A stretch of 24,671 nt of DNA from an uncultured Clostridia bacterium (GTDB taxonomy: Bacteria; Bacillota; Clostridia; Christensenellales; DTU072), in the NCBI GenBank assembly GCA_944350065.1, contig CALVOD010000009.1, forward strand, positions 1 through 24,671, in the 5' to 3' direction. The translations under genes were made by a program, and so were the position numbers. This document shows, piece by piece, positions 8,901 through 16,143 of the stretch. The notes beneath the pieces are model-generated. The model saw only the letters and a list, made by a program, of their open reading frames with translations, had not been told where the DNA came from and ran no database searches. Every line of letters starts with the position of its first letter. Within the stretch, counting starts at the first letter, position 1.

Positions 8901-9194
8901 CGCTTCCGCGTTTCTGTTGATGACCTTTTTAAGTATGAGAACGGCGCCCTCTTTGCTGAGACAGCCTTTACCGTCCGCAAGTTCCTTCGCCGCAAGGCGC
9001 GAAAACGAAACCACTTCCACGTTCAACGCGCCCTTCATTCCGGTAAGCTCGGGTATGAGTTTTTCTACGGAAAGCGTGTAACTGTCCGGCACTATCACTA
9101 TGTGTCGGCTTCCGCGCACGTTGCGCGCGGCGAGTTCTTTGATCACCGCTTCCGCGGCGGCGTTTATCGTATTTGCTTTGAGTAGGAGCGGCAT
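5991..9194 (-). CDS. addB: AddB, helicase-like/nuclease subunit B of AddAB
   Basis: Partner of AddA. AddB supplies the second nuclease, an inactive helicase fold that reads Chi, and an iron-sulfur cluster. The 1067-residue product has the C-terminal nuclease signature G-K-I-D-R (Asp879), V-V-D-Y-K-T-G (Asp892, Lys894) and Gln912 with L-Y-V-Y. The four cluster cysteines are Cys741 (FRCPYAHF) and Cys1035, Cys1038 and Cys1044 (C-x2-C-x5-C). The usual N-terminal G-x-x-G-x-G-K-[ST] loop is not visible: the first 30 residues read as PLLLKANTINAAAE and onward. The ATG at 9194 matches the expected N-terminus; an in-frame GTG at 9236 adds a basic 14-residue leader that lies in the hairpin. The ribosome site is a weak GGGGAAA. 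A good promoter lies upstream at 9255-9283, so addB and addA form a two-gene operon. Confidence 0.95.
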   Translation of the reverse strand: MPLLLKANTINAAAEAVIKELAARNVRGSRHIVIVPDSYTLSVEKLIPELTGMKGALNVEVVSFSRLAAKELADGKGCLSKEGAVLILKKVINRNAEALKHYKTVARLAGFAREMFAVIAALRNNGVSVEMLNEALPKLVGATKTKNADIALLYSEYLKELSLGKYDSTTRLEAFVKAMPSSAKIAASDVYVLGFDTFSGKQTEIISALARYARSLTVGVVYTNGGFNRDLYPAENIDRLLAAAARGGAPFDEARDVSERIAEPFATLNRGLFSGAAGETPDIEHAITLFREDNIFEEFNAVAHEIARLTRREGYRYKDIAIIDCRPEHKLELKEILMRYNIPHFIDIRYPMSGSLAYKYLISCIEAARFGFRRDKVFALLKNPLFGCDEEKAFAFENYSMARNMNFGAFTAPLKEDGEEFESLRSALEDRVRAFTAPRASVGDYAEAALALVTGEEFDSLLASALEGADENVVKSNLAAAEKLRNGILPEYVELIGQEEETLQGFEDMLSASAAAEEIALIPRFIDSVYVGKLRESFVYRPRAIFVIGATSDALPAAGSYKAIMSELDLVRMEDAGIRLYPAPADRMREEQFALLDLVAKTQKLYVGYPLTEPDGSVNKPSPLITETEALVDVKVLSLEKRFSVDGARDLAELEDVAVSPANAAFEYMMACSGELPEGEEGKRAEAMRARLYNSLTPSERFEIGVTHARVTPNVPLTGSFTSDRYGLGTGVSQIESYFRCPYAHFLQYGLKLKKRDDGKLAGLDIGIIVHAVMEEYFRAVRGKLRVYDRKRLEAEAVKAADKVFSDPSVDVFRASASSAHLLKRLKEECLYAARKLTDNVLCGKFEPAYVEMDFGMRGAPPLSVETSFGAVHLRGKIDRVDLYDGYVSVVDYKTGKESGSLDSVYFGKKIQLYVYLAAVSKNLGAKPAGAFYVNIGGGFTAKGADYSYKGSVLANPDAAIAFDGGLAEGDAKETGSDVVPVTIKKEESGELVVKGGLDEEQFAEVLGYVTELIGGALEEINAGYIERRPLGEACKYCAYAEVCGGAKEGAEREFVKGTLPYGRKEQ

Positions 9195-9222
9195 TGTTTC
9201 CCCGTTCGTTTTCTTTCGGAAA

Positions 9223-9239
9223 CGCGTGCGTCGCACGCG
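9223..9239 (-). other. 7-bp GC hairpin in the addB leader
   Basis: CGCGTGC, loop of 3 bases, GCACGCG: a perfect stem placed in the transcribed leader between the promoter (9255-9283) and the addB start at 9194. It may protect the mRNA or hinder ribosome entry. It is not followed by a T-run good enough for a terminator. Confidence 0.5.
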
Positions 9240-9254
9240 CGTGTGTACCTAATT

Positions 9255-9283
9255 ATTGTACTACGCCCGCGCCGCGCCGTCAA
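9255..9283 (-). promoter_or_regulatory. Sigma-A type promoter for addBA
   Basis: On the minus strand TTGACG (9278-9283), 17 bases, TACAAT (9255-9260). The -35 matches consensus in five of six positions and the -10 in five of six, with ideal spacing. It lies in the 100-base gap after the spoIIE stop, about 60 bases before the addB start codon. Confidence 0.8.
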
Positions 9284-9294
9284 GAACGCTCGCG

Positions 9295-11532
9295 TCAGAA
9301 TATTCGCGCCGCTATCACCGAGCCGTCGTCGCGCTCCGCGTCCTCCCCCCTTAACCGCATAAAATTGCCTATGACCGCTTCCGCCACGTCGTCGGGGTTG
9401 ACGGTATTAAGTCCCGACAAAAGCTCCGTCAATCCCTCTCTGCCTATGGCGTCGATTACGCCGTCGGTTACCATCACGAGAAATTCGCCGGGCGTAAGTC
9501 TCGTCGAATACGTCACCGGCTCCGCGCCCAGCACGATACCTAACGGGAGCGAGCCGCATTCCACCACTTCCACTTCACCTTTACGCACGATGAAACTTTC
9601 CCTCGCGCCCTGCTTGATTATATCCACGTCGCCCGTGAAAGTGTCTATAACGGCTATATCCACGGCGTTGAATTCCTCTTTACCGCGCAACGCGAGCAGA
9701 CCGCCGACGCTGCGCAAAACGGTTTTATGCTCGAAACCCGCTTTATAGAAACTCTCTATCAGGCTGACGGCGTAGCGCGAATTCCTCGCCGCGGGCGCGT
9801 CGTGTCCCATTCCGTCGGAAAGCACTATCATCACTTTACCGCTCGATAAACGCACGACGTTTTCCTTGTCTCCGCAGCCGTCCTCTCCGGCGGCGACGAC
9901 GCGGTCGCCGTAAGCCACCCTATAGCGCGGCATAGGCTCGTAGGTAAGGTTAAGCATTCCGTTCACCGTGGGCGTCTTGTCGGCAAGGCACATTCTTCTT
10001 TCCATTACGGCGTTGACCGTTTCGGCAAGCGCCGCGCGCTCCGCGTCCCCCTCTTTCACGCACATGCTGAGCTCGCCGTTGCCGTAAATGTAAATCTCCC
10101 TCGCGCTTATCAGTCTGCGGTTGAGTTCTTCCTTGAGCCTTTTTTCACGCGGATTGTCGTAGACGAGCGGCTCGCCCACCTCGGAAGCGAGAGAAATAAG
10201 TATCTCGGCAAGCGAACCCAACTGGTCGCGAAGAAGTTTACGGCTTTCGTCCGCTCCCGCACGGAGATCGGCGGCGCGCTTTTCGCGAGCGAGTATTTCG
10301 TTCGTGACCGCTATGACGCCGTGCAGTTTGCGACAACGGGAGCTTAAAAACGGCGAAGCGTCGAGAATACTCGCTTTCCCCGAATAAACGGCGCTCGCGG
10401 TAAGCTCGCCTATAACGCTCTCCGTGGAATTACCGCCGAGCGCCGTTCTGCATTCGTGCGCGTTAAGGCATTCCTTACAGCAGCGTTCGGTTACCTCTTT
10501 CGCGATTTCATCGGAATCGGGCAAGCCGTCCGCGCGCGAATCGTCGCTCAGAATACCGCTCATCTCGTTGAGCCCTTCCCCGAGACGGTCGAGCTTTAAC
10601 GCGAGCGCGTTGCGGTTGCGGTTGATTACGGTGCGCGTAACGGAATACGCGCCGTCCGTAACGGCGAGAGAATGAACGAACGCCTTTAGTTTTTTAGGCG
10701 TGGCTATTGCGAGTACGGTAGCCGCGGCGGGCATGGCGAGCAGAAGGTAACGCGGTTCCGTAACGCCCGCGAGCATAAGCGCGGCGCTCGCGGCGATACC
10801 CGCCACTCCGCCGAAATAGGCGTAGTCGGCGGGGAAAAGCGAAGTGAACAGCGCGTACAAAGCGGTGTATAACGCGGCTTCGGCGCCGCCGCTCACGGCT
10901 ACGCCTGCGGCGAGCGCCGCGCCCGCAAAGAGCGCCGCTCCCCTGCTCGCGGAAGCGGTAACGAATATTAAATAGACGGCAACAACATAATAGAATTCTA
11001 TATCGCCCGTTCCCGCGTATCCCATGCCGAGCCCTACGAGCGCTATACATACGGCAAGCGCCGCGGTTTCGCCGCGCGTGAGAGGGAAGCGGAAGCGCTT
11101 GACGAGCACGAGGTATTCCGCCGCCACGAACACGAAGAACATCACGAGGGTGGCGGCAATACCCGCCGCCGTGACTACCGCTTCGCGCGCGGAGCCCGTT
11201 TCGAGGAATGCGCGCGGGAGCGTAGCGAGCGCGCAAGCCGCCGCCATTATGCCGAGGCGCATTTTTATACGCGCTTTATACAACACGAAAAGGAGTATCA
11301 GCGCGAGCGCCACGGGGCACGCCGAAATGATGAGCGAATCGAGCGTGGGCGAAACTATCGCCGACGAAACGAGGAATATCGGGGAAAGTATCAGTACGTT
11401 ACGGCGGTTATAAACGGCGGCGAAGTAAAAAGCGAGAGCAAACGCTCTCACTCCGAGGCGGGCTTCCGCATAGTGAAGGAAGACGAGTATCGCCAGAAAA
11501 ACCGCGTATTCTAAAATTTGCGCGCGTTTCAT
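9295..11532 (-). CDS. spoIIE: Stage II sporulation protein E, membrane PP2C-type serine phosphatase
   Basis: SpoIIE dephosphorylates the anti-anti-sigma factor SpoIIAA in the forespore to switch on sigma-F, and also localises to the polar septum. The 745-residue product fits: about ten hydrophobic helices in residues 6-285, a middle domain (about 300-530) with the cysteine cluster CCKEC and a further His-Glu-Cys seen in clostridial SpoIIE, then the PP2M phosphatase (about 540-745). Metal ligands are visible: Asp573 in SDGMGHDA, Asp690 in VTDGVIDA, and Asp735/736 near the end. Length is slightly below the usual 800-830. ATG at 11532 is the only sensible start but has no recognisable Shine-Dalgarno site. 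The 81-base gap to the upstream signal peptidase gene holds no clear sigma-A or sigma-H promoter and no 0A-box that I can find. Its presence implies an endospore pathway, at least ancestrally. Confidence 0.93.
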   Translation of the reverse strand: MKRAQILEYAVFLAILVFLHYAEARLGVRAFALAFYFAAVYNRRNVLILSPIFLVSSAIVSPTLDSLIISACPVALALILLFVLYKARIKMRLGIMAAACALATLPRAFLETGSAREAVVTAAGIAATLVMFFVFVAAEYLVLVKRFRFPLTRGETAALAVCIALVGLGMGYAGTGDIEFYYVVAVYLIFVTASASRGAALFAGAALAAGVAVSGGAEAALYTALYALFTSLFPADYAYFGGVAGIAASAALMLAGVTEPRYLLLAMPAAATVLAIATPKKLKAFVHSLAVTDGAYSVTRTVINRNRNALALKLDRLGEGLNEMSGILSDDSRADGLPDSDEIAKEVTERCCKECLNAHECRTALGGNSTESVIGELTASAVYSGKASILDASPFLSSRCRKLHGVIAVTNEILAREKRAADLRAGADESRKLLRDQLGSLAEILISLASEVGEPLVYDNPREKRLKEELNRRLISAREIYIYGNGELSMCVKEGDAERAALAETVNAVMERRMCLADKTPTVNGMLNLTYEPMPRYRVAYGDRVVAAGEDGCGDKENVVRLSSGKVMIVLSDGMGHDAPAARNSRYAVSLIESFYKAGFEHKTVLRSVGGLLALRGKEEFNAVDIAVIDTFTGDVDIIKQGARESFIVRKGEVEVVECGSLPLGIVLGAEPVTYSTRLTPGEFLVMVTDGVIDAIGREGLTELLSGLNTVNPDDVAEAVIGNFMRLRGEDAERDDGSVIAARIF

Positions 11533-11613
11533 AGCGCAATATTAACGCCGAAATGCGGGAATATATCGCTGATATTTGGCGAAAAAGAGTAACTTTTGAA
11601 TAATACGCCGATA

Positions 11614-12204
11614 TTAAGCCGCGACGAAGGCGCTTTCCACGGCGTAAGGGCGTTTGATGAGGCTGATATCCCCTATCCCGTCGTCCTGAACGTATCTCAA
11701 AATCACTCTGCCGACTATGTCGTCTACGTTGCAGAGAAGTCCCGAACGCGAGTCTTCGGAGTTCAGACGGTTGTCGCCGCAGAAATAGAATTGCCCTTCG
11801 GGCACGGTGACGGGCGCGGAGGCGTCCACGGCGCGCGCGCTCGGGATGCCTTCTCCGAGGTAGGGTTCGTCCACCGCCTCGCCGTTGACGAAAATGCGGT
11901 ATACGCCGTCGGAATCCGCTTTAATTTCCACAGTGTCGCCGCCGAGCGCTATGATGCGTTTGACGTAATATCTTTCTTTGCCGTCGGGGTCGAGCTTATG
12001 GGTATTAAAAATAACTATGTCGCCGCGCTCGTATTTCCCCTGCTTATACAAAATGACGGTATCGCCGTCGTGTATCGTGGGCTCCATCGAAGGACCTTCG
12101 ATGGGCACCGTCGTGAACAGCCAGTTGGCGAGGAAATACGCCGCCACCACACAGACGAGTATAAGCGCGATATAGAAAAGGAGTTTAGCGAATTTCGATC
12201 TCAT
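11614..12204 (-). CDS. lepB: Signal peptidase I
   Basis: Membrane serine protease that cleaves Sec/Tat signal peptides on the outer face. The 196-residue product is a typical Gram-positive (SipS-like) form: one N-terminal anchor (about 8-30), the catalytic Ser39 in EGPSMEPT, the general base Lys82 in YYVKRIIALGGD, and the conserved box GDNRLNSEDSR at 143-153. It begins 3 bases after the stop of the upstream gene, with no clear Shine-Dalgarno site, so re-initiation or coupling is likely. It is the fifth gene of a run that starts with exported proteins, which suggests a dedicated processing role, although a housekeeping role is equally possible. The C-terminal 20 residues (PYAVESAFVAA end) go beyond the usual catalytic core. 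Confidence 0.95.
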   Translation of the reverse strand: MRSKFAKLLFYIALILVCVVAAYFLANWLFTTVPIEGPSMEPTIHDGDTVILYKQGKYERGDIVIFNTHKLDPDGKERYYVKRIIALGGDTVEIKADSDGVYRIFVNGEAVDEPYLGEGIPSARAVDASAPVTVPEGQFYFCGDNRLNSEDSRSGLLCNVDDIVGRVILRYVQDDGIGDISLIKRPYAVESAFVAA

Positions 12205-12207
12205 AAG

Positions 12208-13890
12208 CTAAATAAACAATATGTTACCGACGACGAGATTATCACCTCGAATGACGAGCACCCTGACGTCCGACCAGGACGAAGGAGACTTCAGGCTCGA
12301 AGGGTCTTTGAAATCGCCGAGATCGAACTGACTTGCCACGAAAAGTCCTTTCGTGGCGTTAACTTTCACTTTAGCCGCGTATTCGGTGGCGCCCTCGGAA
12401 GAAATTCCTATGAGCGAGACCGTCACTTCCGAGCCCTGTTCGGAAGCGAATTCCAGTTTAAGTATGCGGGAATTGTCGGCGTCGTCGCCCGCCTGGAAGT
12501 GGTAAGTGCGCAATCCGCCGTATTCGCTGGTGAGACCGCGCATGCCTTTGGAGGTAACGACCTCTTTCAGACCGCTTCGCATAAGTACGGCGCCGTCGTA
12601 ATCCTCTACGAAACCGCTTTCCTCGTCTCCCGCCCTGTATACCACCACGATTCTGCCGGTGGCTTTGGCTTCCGAAGGCTTGACGGGAAGACCTTTCAGT
12701 TCTGCGTACGCCACTATCGACGACAGCGTGAAGCCGTTCTCGTACTCCACCGAAGCGAATGCGAATACGGGCTCTTTCTCGTAGTAAGACTCCGCGGAAG
12801 CAAGGTATTCGTTATATGATACGGTGAGACAATCCGCTTCCTTCCAGTCGCGGACCTCGTGGTTATAATCTTTGCAAGCGTAGAAAACCTTGACTTCCTT
12901 AATCATCGAAGCGGTGTCGCAATCGACGTCGAAATAAGGCTTGCCGTCCTCGTTTACTCTTACGTCGATATCGGGGATATCGGGAAGCTCGGCGGTATTG
13001 CCCGAAACAGCCGCGTGCAACCATATAAGCAGGCTTCTGTACGCTTCGGGAAGCAAAAAGTCGCCCGCGCGCGGGCTTATGACGATATGCACGCTGTCGG
13101 CTACGAGTAAAGCCTTGAGGTTGGACAGTCTGTCCACGTCGCTTCTTCTCGCGTTACTGCCCAGCGCGATAAAGGTAGGAACCTTGACGTATTTGGCGTA
13201 AGCCACGGAAGCCACTCCCGTAAGCCAGCACATACGTTCCTCGTCCATAACTATTTCTTCGGGTTCGCCGCCGTACCTGTTGCGGCGTATGTATTCGCGG
13301 TAGCCCGCTCCGTTAAGGCAAGCCACGGCGTCGCATTCCGTGCCGCTTCCCGCTACCTGTATCTCCACTTCCACAGCGTCGCCCATGCCCATGAGCACGA
13401 GTTTGCCGTCGCTTATGTTGCGTTTCACGAAGGTAACGGCGCGCTTGACTATGACGGAGTAAAGATATTGGCAGGTTTCTTTCGCGGTAGGTAAAACTTT
13501 GCGGATATGATCCCCCGCCCGCGCGAATTCGCCGTAGGAAAGACTCTTGGGAAATTCGGTAAGCGTATCGGGCGCAACGTGCGAAATGTCGGGAACTACT
13601 ACAACGTAGCCTTCTTTCGCGAGCGCGTTGAGAAATTCGCGTTCGGGCGAACGGTGATATTCTTGTACGATAAGCACCACCGGAGAAGAATTGTCGGCAT
13701 TCTCGCCGCGGAACACTTCGGTCTGTACGCGGACTTTACCGTCGTCCGCGGTGAGCGCAGTGTAAACGTACACGCTCCTCGTTATGCCGGAAACGGTCTC
13801 CTCTCTCCCTTTCTCCTCGACTTCGAGAGCCTCGGCATTGGGATCGTAGCCCTGCCATATCGCGGCAGGCATCATTACCTTGTATTCCAT
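12208..13890 (-). CDS. Alpha/beta-hydrolase-like protein lacking the nucleophile (probable pseudoenzyme)
   Basis: Residues about 35-310 look like an alpha/beta-hydrolase: a first strand PVVLIVQEYH (70-79), a strand YVVVVPDISH (95-104), then a strand ending in a nucleophile elbow, KLVLMGMGDA. The elbow should read G-x-S-x-G, but here Gly168-Met-Gly170-Asp-Ala172 leaves no serine, cysteine or aspartate at the nucleophile position. A second part (about 320-560) is beta-rich and ends in what could be a carbohydrate-binding-like or galactose-binding-like sandwich (DLGDFKDPSSL region, about 520-560). No signal peptide is visible, so it should be cytoplasmic. It lies 21 bases after the GH20 gene and 3 bases before lepB; ATG at 13890 has a GGAG site seven bases upstream. 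Family assignment is by fold pattern only; acetyl-esterase or dienelactone-hydrolase-like ancestry is a guess. Confidence 0.75.
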   Translation of the reverse strand: MEYKVMMPAAIWQGYDPNAEALEVEEKGREETVSGITRSVYVYTALTADDGKVRVQTEVFRGENADNSSPVVLIVQEYHRSPEREFLNALAKEGYVVVVPDISHVAPDTLTEFPKSLSYGEFARAGDHIRKVLPTAKETCQYLYSVIVKRAVTFVKRNISDGKLVLMGMGDAVEVEIQVAGSGTECDAVACLNGAGYREYIRRNRYGGEPEEIVMDEERMCWLTGVASVAYAKYVKVPTFIALGSNARRSDVDRLSNLKALLVADSVHIVISPRAGDFLLPEAYRSLLIWLHAAVSGNTAELPDIPDIDVRVNEDGKPYFDVDCDTASMIKEVKVFYACKDYNHEVRDWKEADCLTVSYNEYLASAESYYEKEPVFAFASVEYENGFTLSSIVAYAELKGLPVKPSEAKATGRIVVVYRAGDEESGFVEDYDGAVLMRSGLKEVVTSKGMRGLTSEYGGLRTYHFQAGDDADNSRILKLEFASEQGSEVTVSLIGISSEGATEYAAKVKVNATKGLFVASQFDLGDFKDPSSLKSPSSWSDVRVLVIRGDNLVVGNILFI

Positions 13891-13911
13891 CGAACGCTCC
13901 GCTCCGCGAGC

Positions 13912-15393
13912 TTAATGTTTTTTGCGCTCCAGAGCTTTCAGTCTTTTATTGTTAAGCCGCACTCTCGCGCCCGCTTCGCGCAAAGTTTTGTCGGACGCGT
14001 TGCGTCCGAATCTGACTACTTCCGCGATCGCGCGCAAGGGAGTCGGATCAACTTTACCTATTTTAGCACATTTGACACCCAGTTTGTCAATGAGATTATA
14101 TACATACTTGAGCCTTGCCCGGAAATCTTTGTAATCTTCGTGCCAAGGGCTCCACGCCCTTTCGGCGACGGCGAAAAGACGGGGATACGCCTGATAATCG
14201 ATGCGCTCCGCGTTGTCGACGTACTCCGTCCACAACGGCGCTTCGACTCCGATAACGCCCCCTTTACCGCCCTCGTCGTAGGCTTCGGGATTGAAACCGA
14301 AAGTCTTTTTCAGCGGCGTCATACCGTATGGATAATCGAGATAATAGCTGAAGAAGGGCGACATTATCACCTTCCTTCCCGCACCGAGAGCCTGCTTCAG
14401 TCTCGCTTTGCTGTCCCCGCCTTCGCTCCAGTATTGCATAACGATGTCGGAAGCGGTATTCGCGCCGCGCATACCGTCGTTCCAGTTGATAACGGTTTTG
14501 CCGCGCGCGCGGCAGACGTCGGCGATCTTGTCCATAAAATACGCCTGTAACTCGTCGTAATCCTTGAGCGAATTCTCGCGCATAACGCGCGCGCAGTCTT
14601 CGCAGTCCATCCATTTAAGGCGTAGCGCCTCGTCTCCGCCGAGATGAACGTATCCGAACGGGAAAATATCCATAATTTCCCCTATCACGTCGGCAAGGAA
14701 ACGGTAAGTGACTTCCTTCCCCGGGCAAAACACTTCTTCGTGTATGCCGAAGGATTCCTTGACGGCAATTTCGGCGCCCGTGCAGGAAAGCGCGGGATAA
14801 GCGGCAATCGCCGCGGAAGCGTGCCCGGGAATGTCGAATTCGGGCAAAACGTCTATGTAACGCGCCGCCGCGTACTCTACTATTTCGCGCATATCCTCTT
14901 TGGTATAGAAGCCTTTCACGGGCTTGCCGTCGCCGCGAGTGGACGAACGGTAAGAGCCGATGTCGGTAAGAAGCGGATAACGCTCGGACTGTATTCTCCA
15001 GCCCTGGTCGTCGGTAAGATGCCAGTGGAATACGTTCAGCTTGAAAAGCGCCATTATGTCCAAATGCCGCTTGATCTCCTCCACGCTGAAGAAATGCCGC
15101 GCGCAGTCGAGCATAAATCCTCTGTAAGCGTAACGAGGCGCGTCCTTGATTTCCACGTGCGCGAGATCGCCTCCCGCAAGCAGCTGGCGCACCGTAGCGA
15201 GGGCGTAAAAATATCCCGCGTCGTCGGAGCAATAGATATTCAGTCCGCTTCCGTCCACGGTGAGTCTGTACCCTTCCCGAGGAATGAGCTCGTCGTAATG
15301 CCTTACGGCGTCGCTTTCTTTATAGCAGAACGTGGAAGGCGAAAGTATTTTCGCGCTGACAGGTTTGGGTATTACGTAAACGGTATCGTTCAT
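13912..15393 (-). CDS. Family GH20 beta-N-acetylhexosaminidase
   Basis: Removes terminal beta-linked GlcNAc or GalNAc by substrate-assisted catalysis. The 493-residue product has a short GH20b-like N-terminal domain (about 1-85), then the TIM barrel with RGFMLDCARHF (91-101), NVFHWHLTDDQGWR (120-133), DVLPEFDIPGHASA (181-194) and the catalytic pair Asp254-Glu255 in HLGGDEA. Substrate-pocket tryptophans appear in INWNDG and WTEYVD. The C-terminal extension (about 415-493) is basic and helical. There is no signal peptide or membrane segment, so it probably acts in the cytoplasm on imported oligosaccharides, unless it leaves by another route. A strong AAGGAG site precedes ATG 15393, 12 bases after the lipoprotein gene, and it belongs to the same transcript. 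Linkage specificity cannot be read from sequence. Confidence 0.95.
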   Translation of the reverse strand: MNDTVYVIPKPVSAKILSPSTFCYKESDAVRHYDELIPREGYRLTVDGSGLNIYCSDDAGYFYALATVRQLLAGGDLAHVEIKDAPRYAYRGFMLDCARHFFSVEEIKRHLDIMALFKLNVFHWHLTDDQGWRIQSERYPLLTDIGSYRSSTRGDGKPVKGFYTKEDMREIVEYAAARYIDVLPEFDIPGHASAAIAAYPALSCTGAEIAVKESFGIHEEVFCPGKEVTYRFLADVIGEIMDIFPFGYVHLGGDEALRLKWMDCEDCARVMRENSLKDYDELQAYFMDKIADVCRARGKTVINWNDGMRGANTASDIVMQYWSEGGDSKARLKQALGAGRKVIMSPFFSYYLDYPYGMTPLKKTFGFNPEAYDEGGKGGVIGVEAPLWTEYVDNAERIDYQAYPRLFAVAERAWSPWHEDYKDFRARLKYVYNLIDKLGVKCAKIGKVDPTPLRAIAEVVRFGRNASDKTLREAGARVRLNNKRLKALERKKH

Positions 15394-15405
15394 TTTGCAC
15401 TCCTT

Positions 15406-16143
15406 TTAAATAAGACTTATACTCGCAGTCGGCACCGTGAAATCTTCCAAGCCGTCGGATATCGACGCGCTTTGTATACTTACGGTACCCGTTGTGCCGG
15501 AAACGATTACCGGAAGCGAAACCAATTTGCAATCGCCCGAAAGGGCTTCGGCGCCGCTAGAGGAATACAGCACAACCCTTACGGAGGTGGCGGAATTGCG
15601 GGCGACGGTAATTTTCCAGTTACCCGTATACAGCATGCTTATTTCGCCCGGGACGGTGGCGCCGCCGGTTGCGGCGATATTGAACGCTATTGCGTAAACG
15701 CCCGCGCTTACTCCTTCCACCCCGCTTGCGGAAACGGTGAGCGTACGCTGCGCTCCGCTGCCTTCGCTTGCGAGATTGAGCCTGAACGAAGTGCGCACCC
15801 CTTCCGCCGATATTACTCTGTAGTTGAACTGCGTACTGACGCCCTGATAAGTGACCGTAAGCGTTGCGTTGACGGAGCTTGCCGAAGTGTCGAGTCCGCT
15901 CACCATATCCGGGGTCACCGGAACGAATTTAGTCGTTCCGTCGGCGTAAGTCACCAGTATTTTCGCGTTGGTATAGTCGGGTTTTTCGTCGAGGGCGTAG
16001 CTTTCTTTAAAGGAGCCGTCCACTATTTCTATTTTGCTTACTGCTTTTTCCGTATTCTCCACGCAGGCTGCGAGCAACGTCAGCGCCGTTATCAGCGCGA
16101 GCATAAACGCCGCAGCTTTCAGTATTACCGCTCTATTCCTCAT
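15406..16143 (-). CDS. Lipoprotein with Big_3-type Ig domain and cohesin-like domain
   Basis: A 245-residue exported lipoprotein. The signal peptide (1-26) ends in the lipobox L-A-A-C, so Cys27 would be lipidated on the outer membrane face. Residues about 35-110 form a bacterial Ig-like repeat (Tyr-Ala-Asp-Gly-Thr turn, final TVTYQGVSTQFNYRV strands) of the same type as the repeats in the upstream protease. Residues about 118-245 resemble a cohesin: a strand like GVYAIAFNIAATG where cohesins have their 'f-d-l-x-Y-D' strand, a central VRVVLYSSSGAEALSGD, and the closing LVSLPVIVSGTTGTVSIQSASISDG. The start ATG at 16143 overlaps the preceding gene by 11 bases and has a GGGGAGG site, indicating coupled translation. 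The likely job is to anchor a dockerin protein, and the only dockerin I see is in the overlapping gene. The cohesin call is by eye; another beta-sandwich is possible. Confidence 0.8.
   Translation of the reverse strand: MRNRAVILKAAAFMLALITALTLLAACVENTEKAVSKIEIVDGSFKESYALDEKPDYTNAKILVTYADGTTKFVPVTPDMVSGLDTSASSVNATLTVTYQGVSTQFNYRVISAEGVRTSFRLNLASEGSGAQRTLTVSASGVEGVSAGVYAIAFNIAATGGATVPGEISMLYTGNWKITVARNSATSVRVVLYSSSGAEALSGDCKLVSLPVIVSGTTGTVSIQSASISDGLEDFTVPTASISLI
15409..15792 (-). other. Cohesin-like domain coding region
   Basis: Residues 118-245 of the lipoprotein. About 128 residues long, against roughly 140 for a type I cohesin, with the expected order of beta strands and a hydrophobic, Gly/Ser/Thr-rich composition. 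No partner-binding residues can be assigned from sequence alone. Confidence 0.55.

Noticed and set aside
9195..9236. GTG start for AddB adding 14 residues
   Set aside because: It begins inside the leader hairpin with no ribosome site, and the residues are basic and unlike the family.
11533..11613. Sigma-H or Spo0A-controlled promoter before spoIIE
   Set aside because: I looked for the sigma-H pattern and for 0A-boxes (TGTCGAA type) on the minus strand and found nothing convincing; a TATATT exists but lacks a -35 partner.
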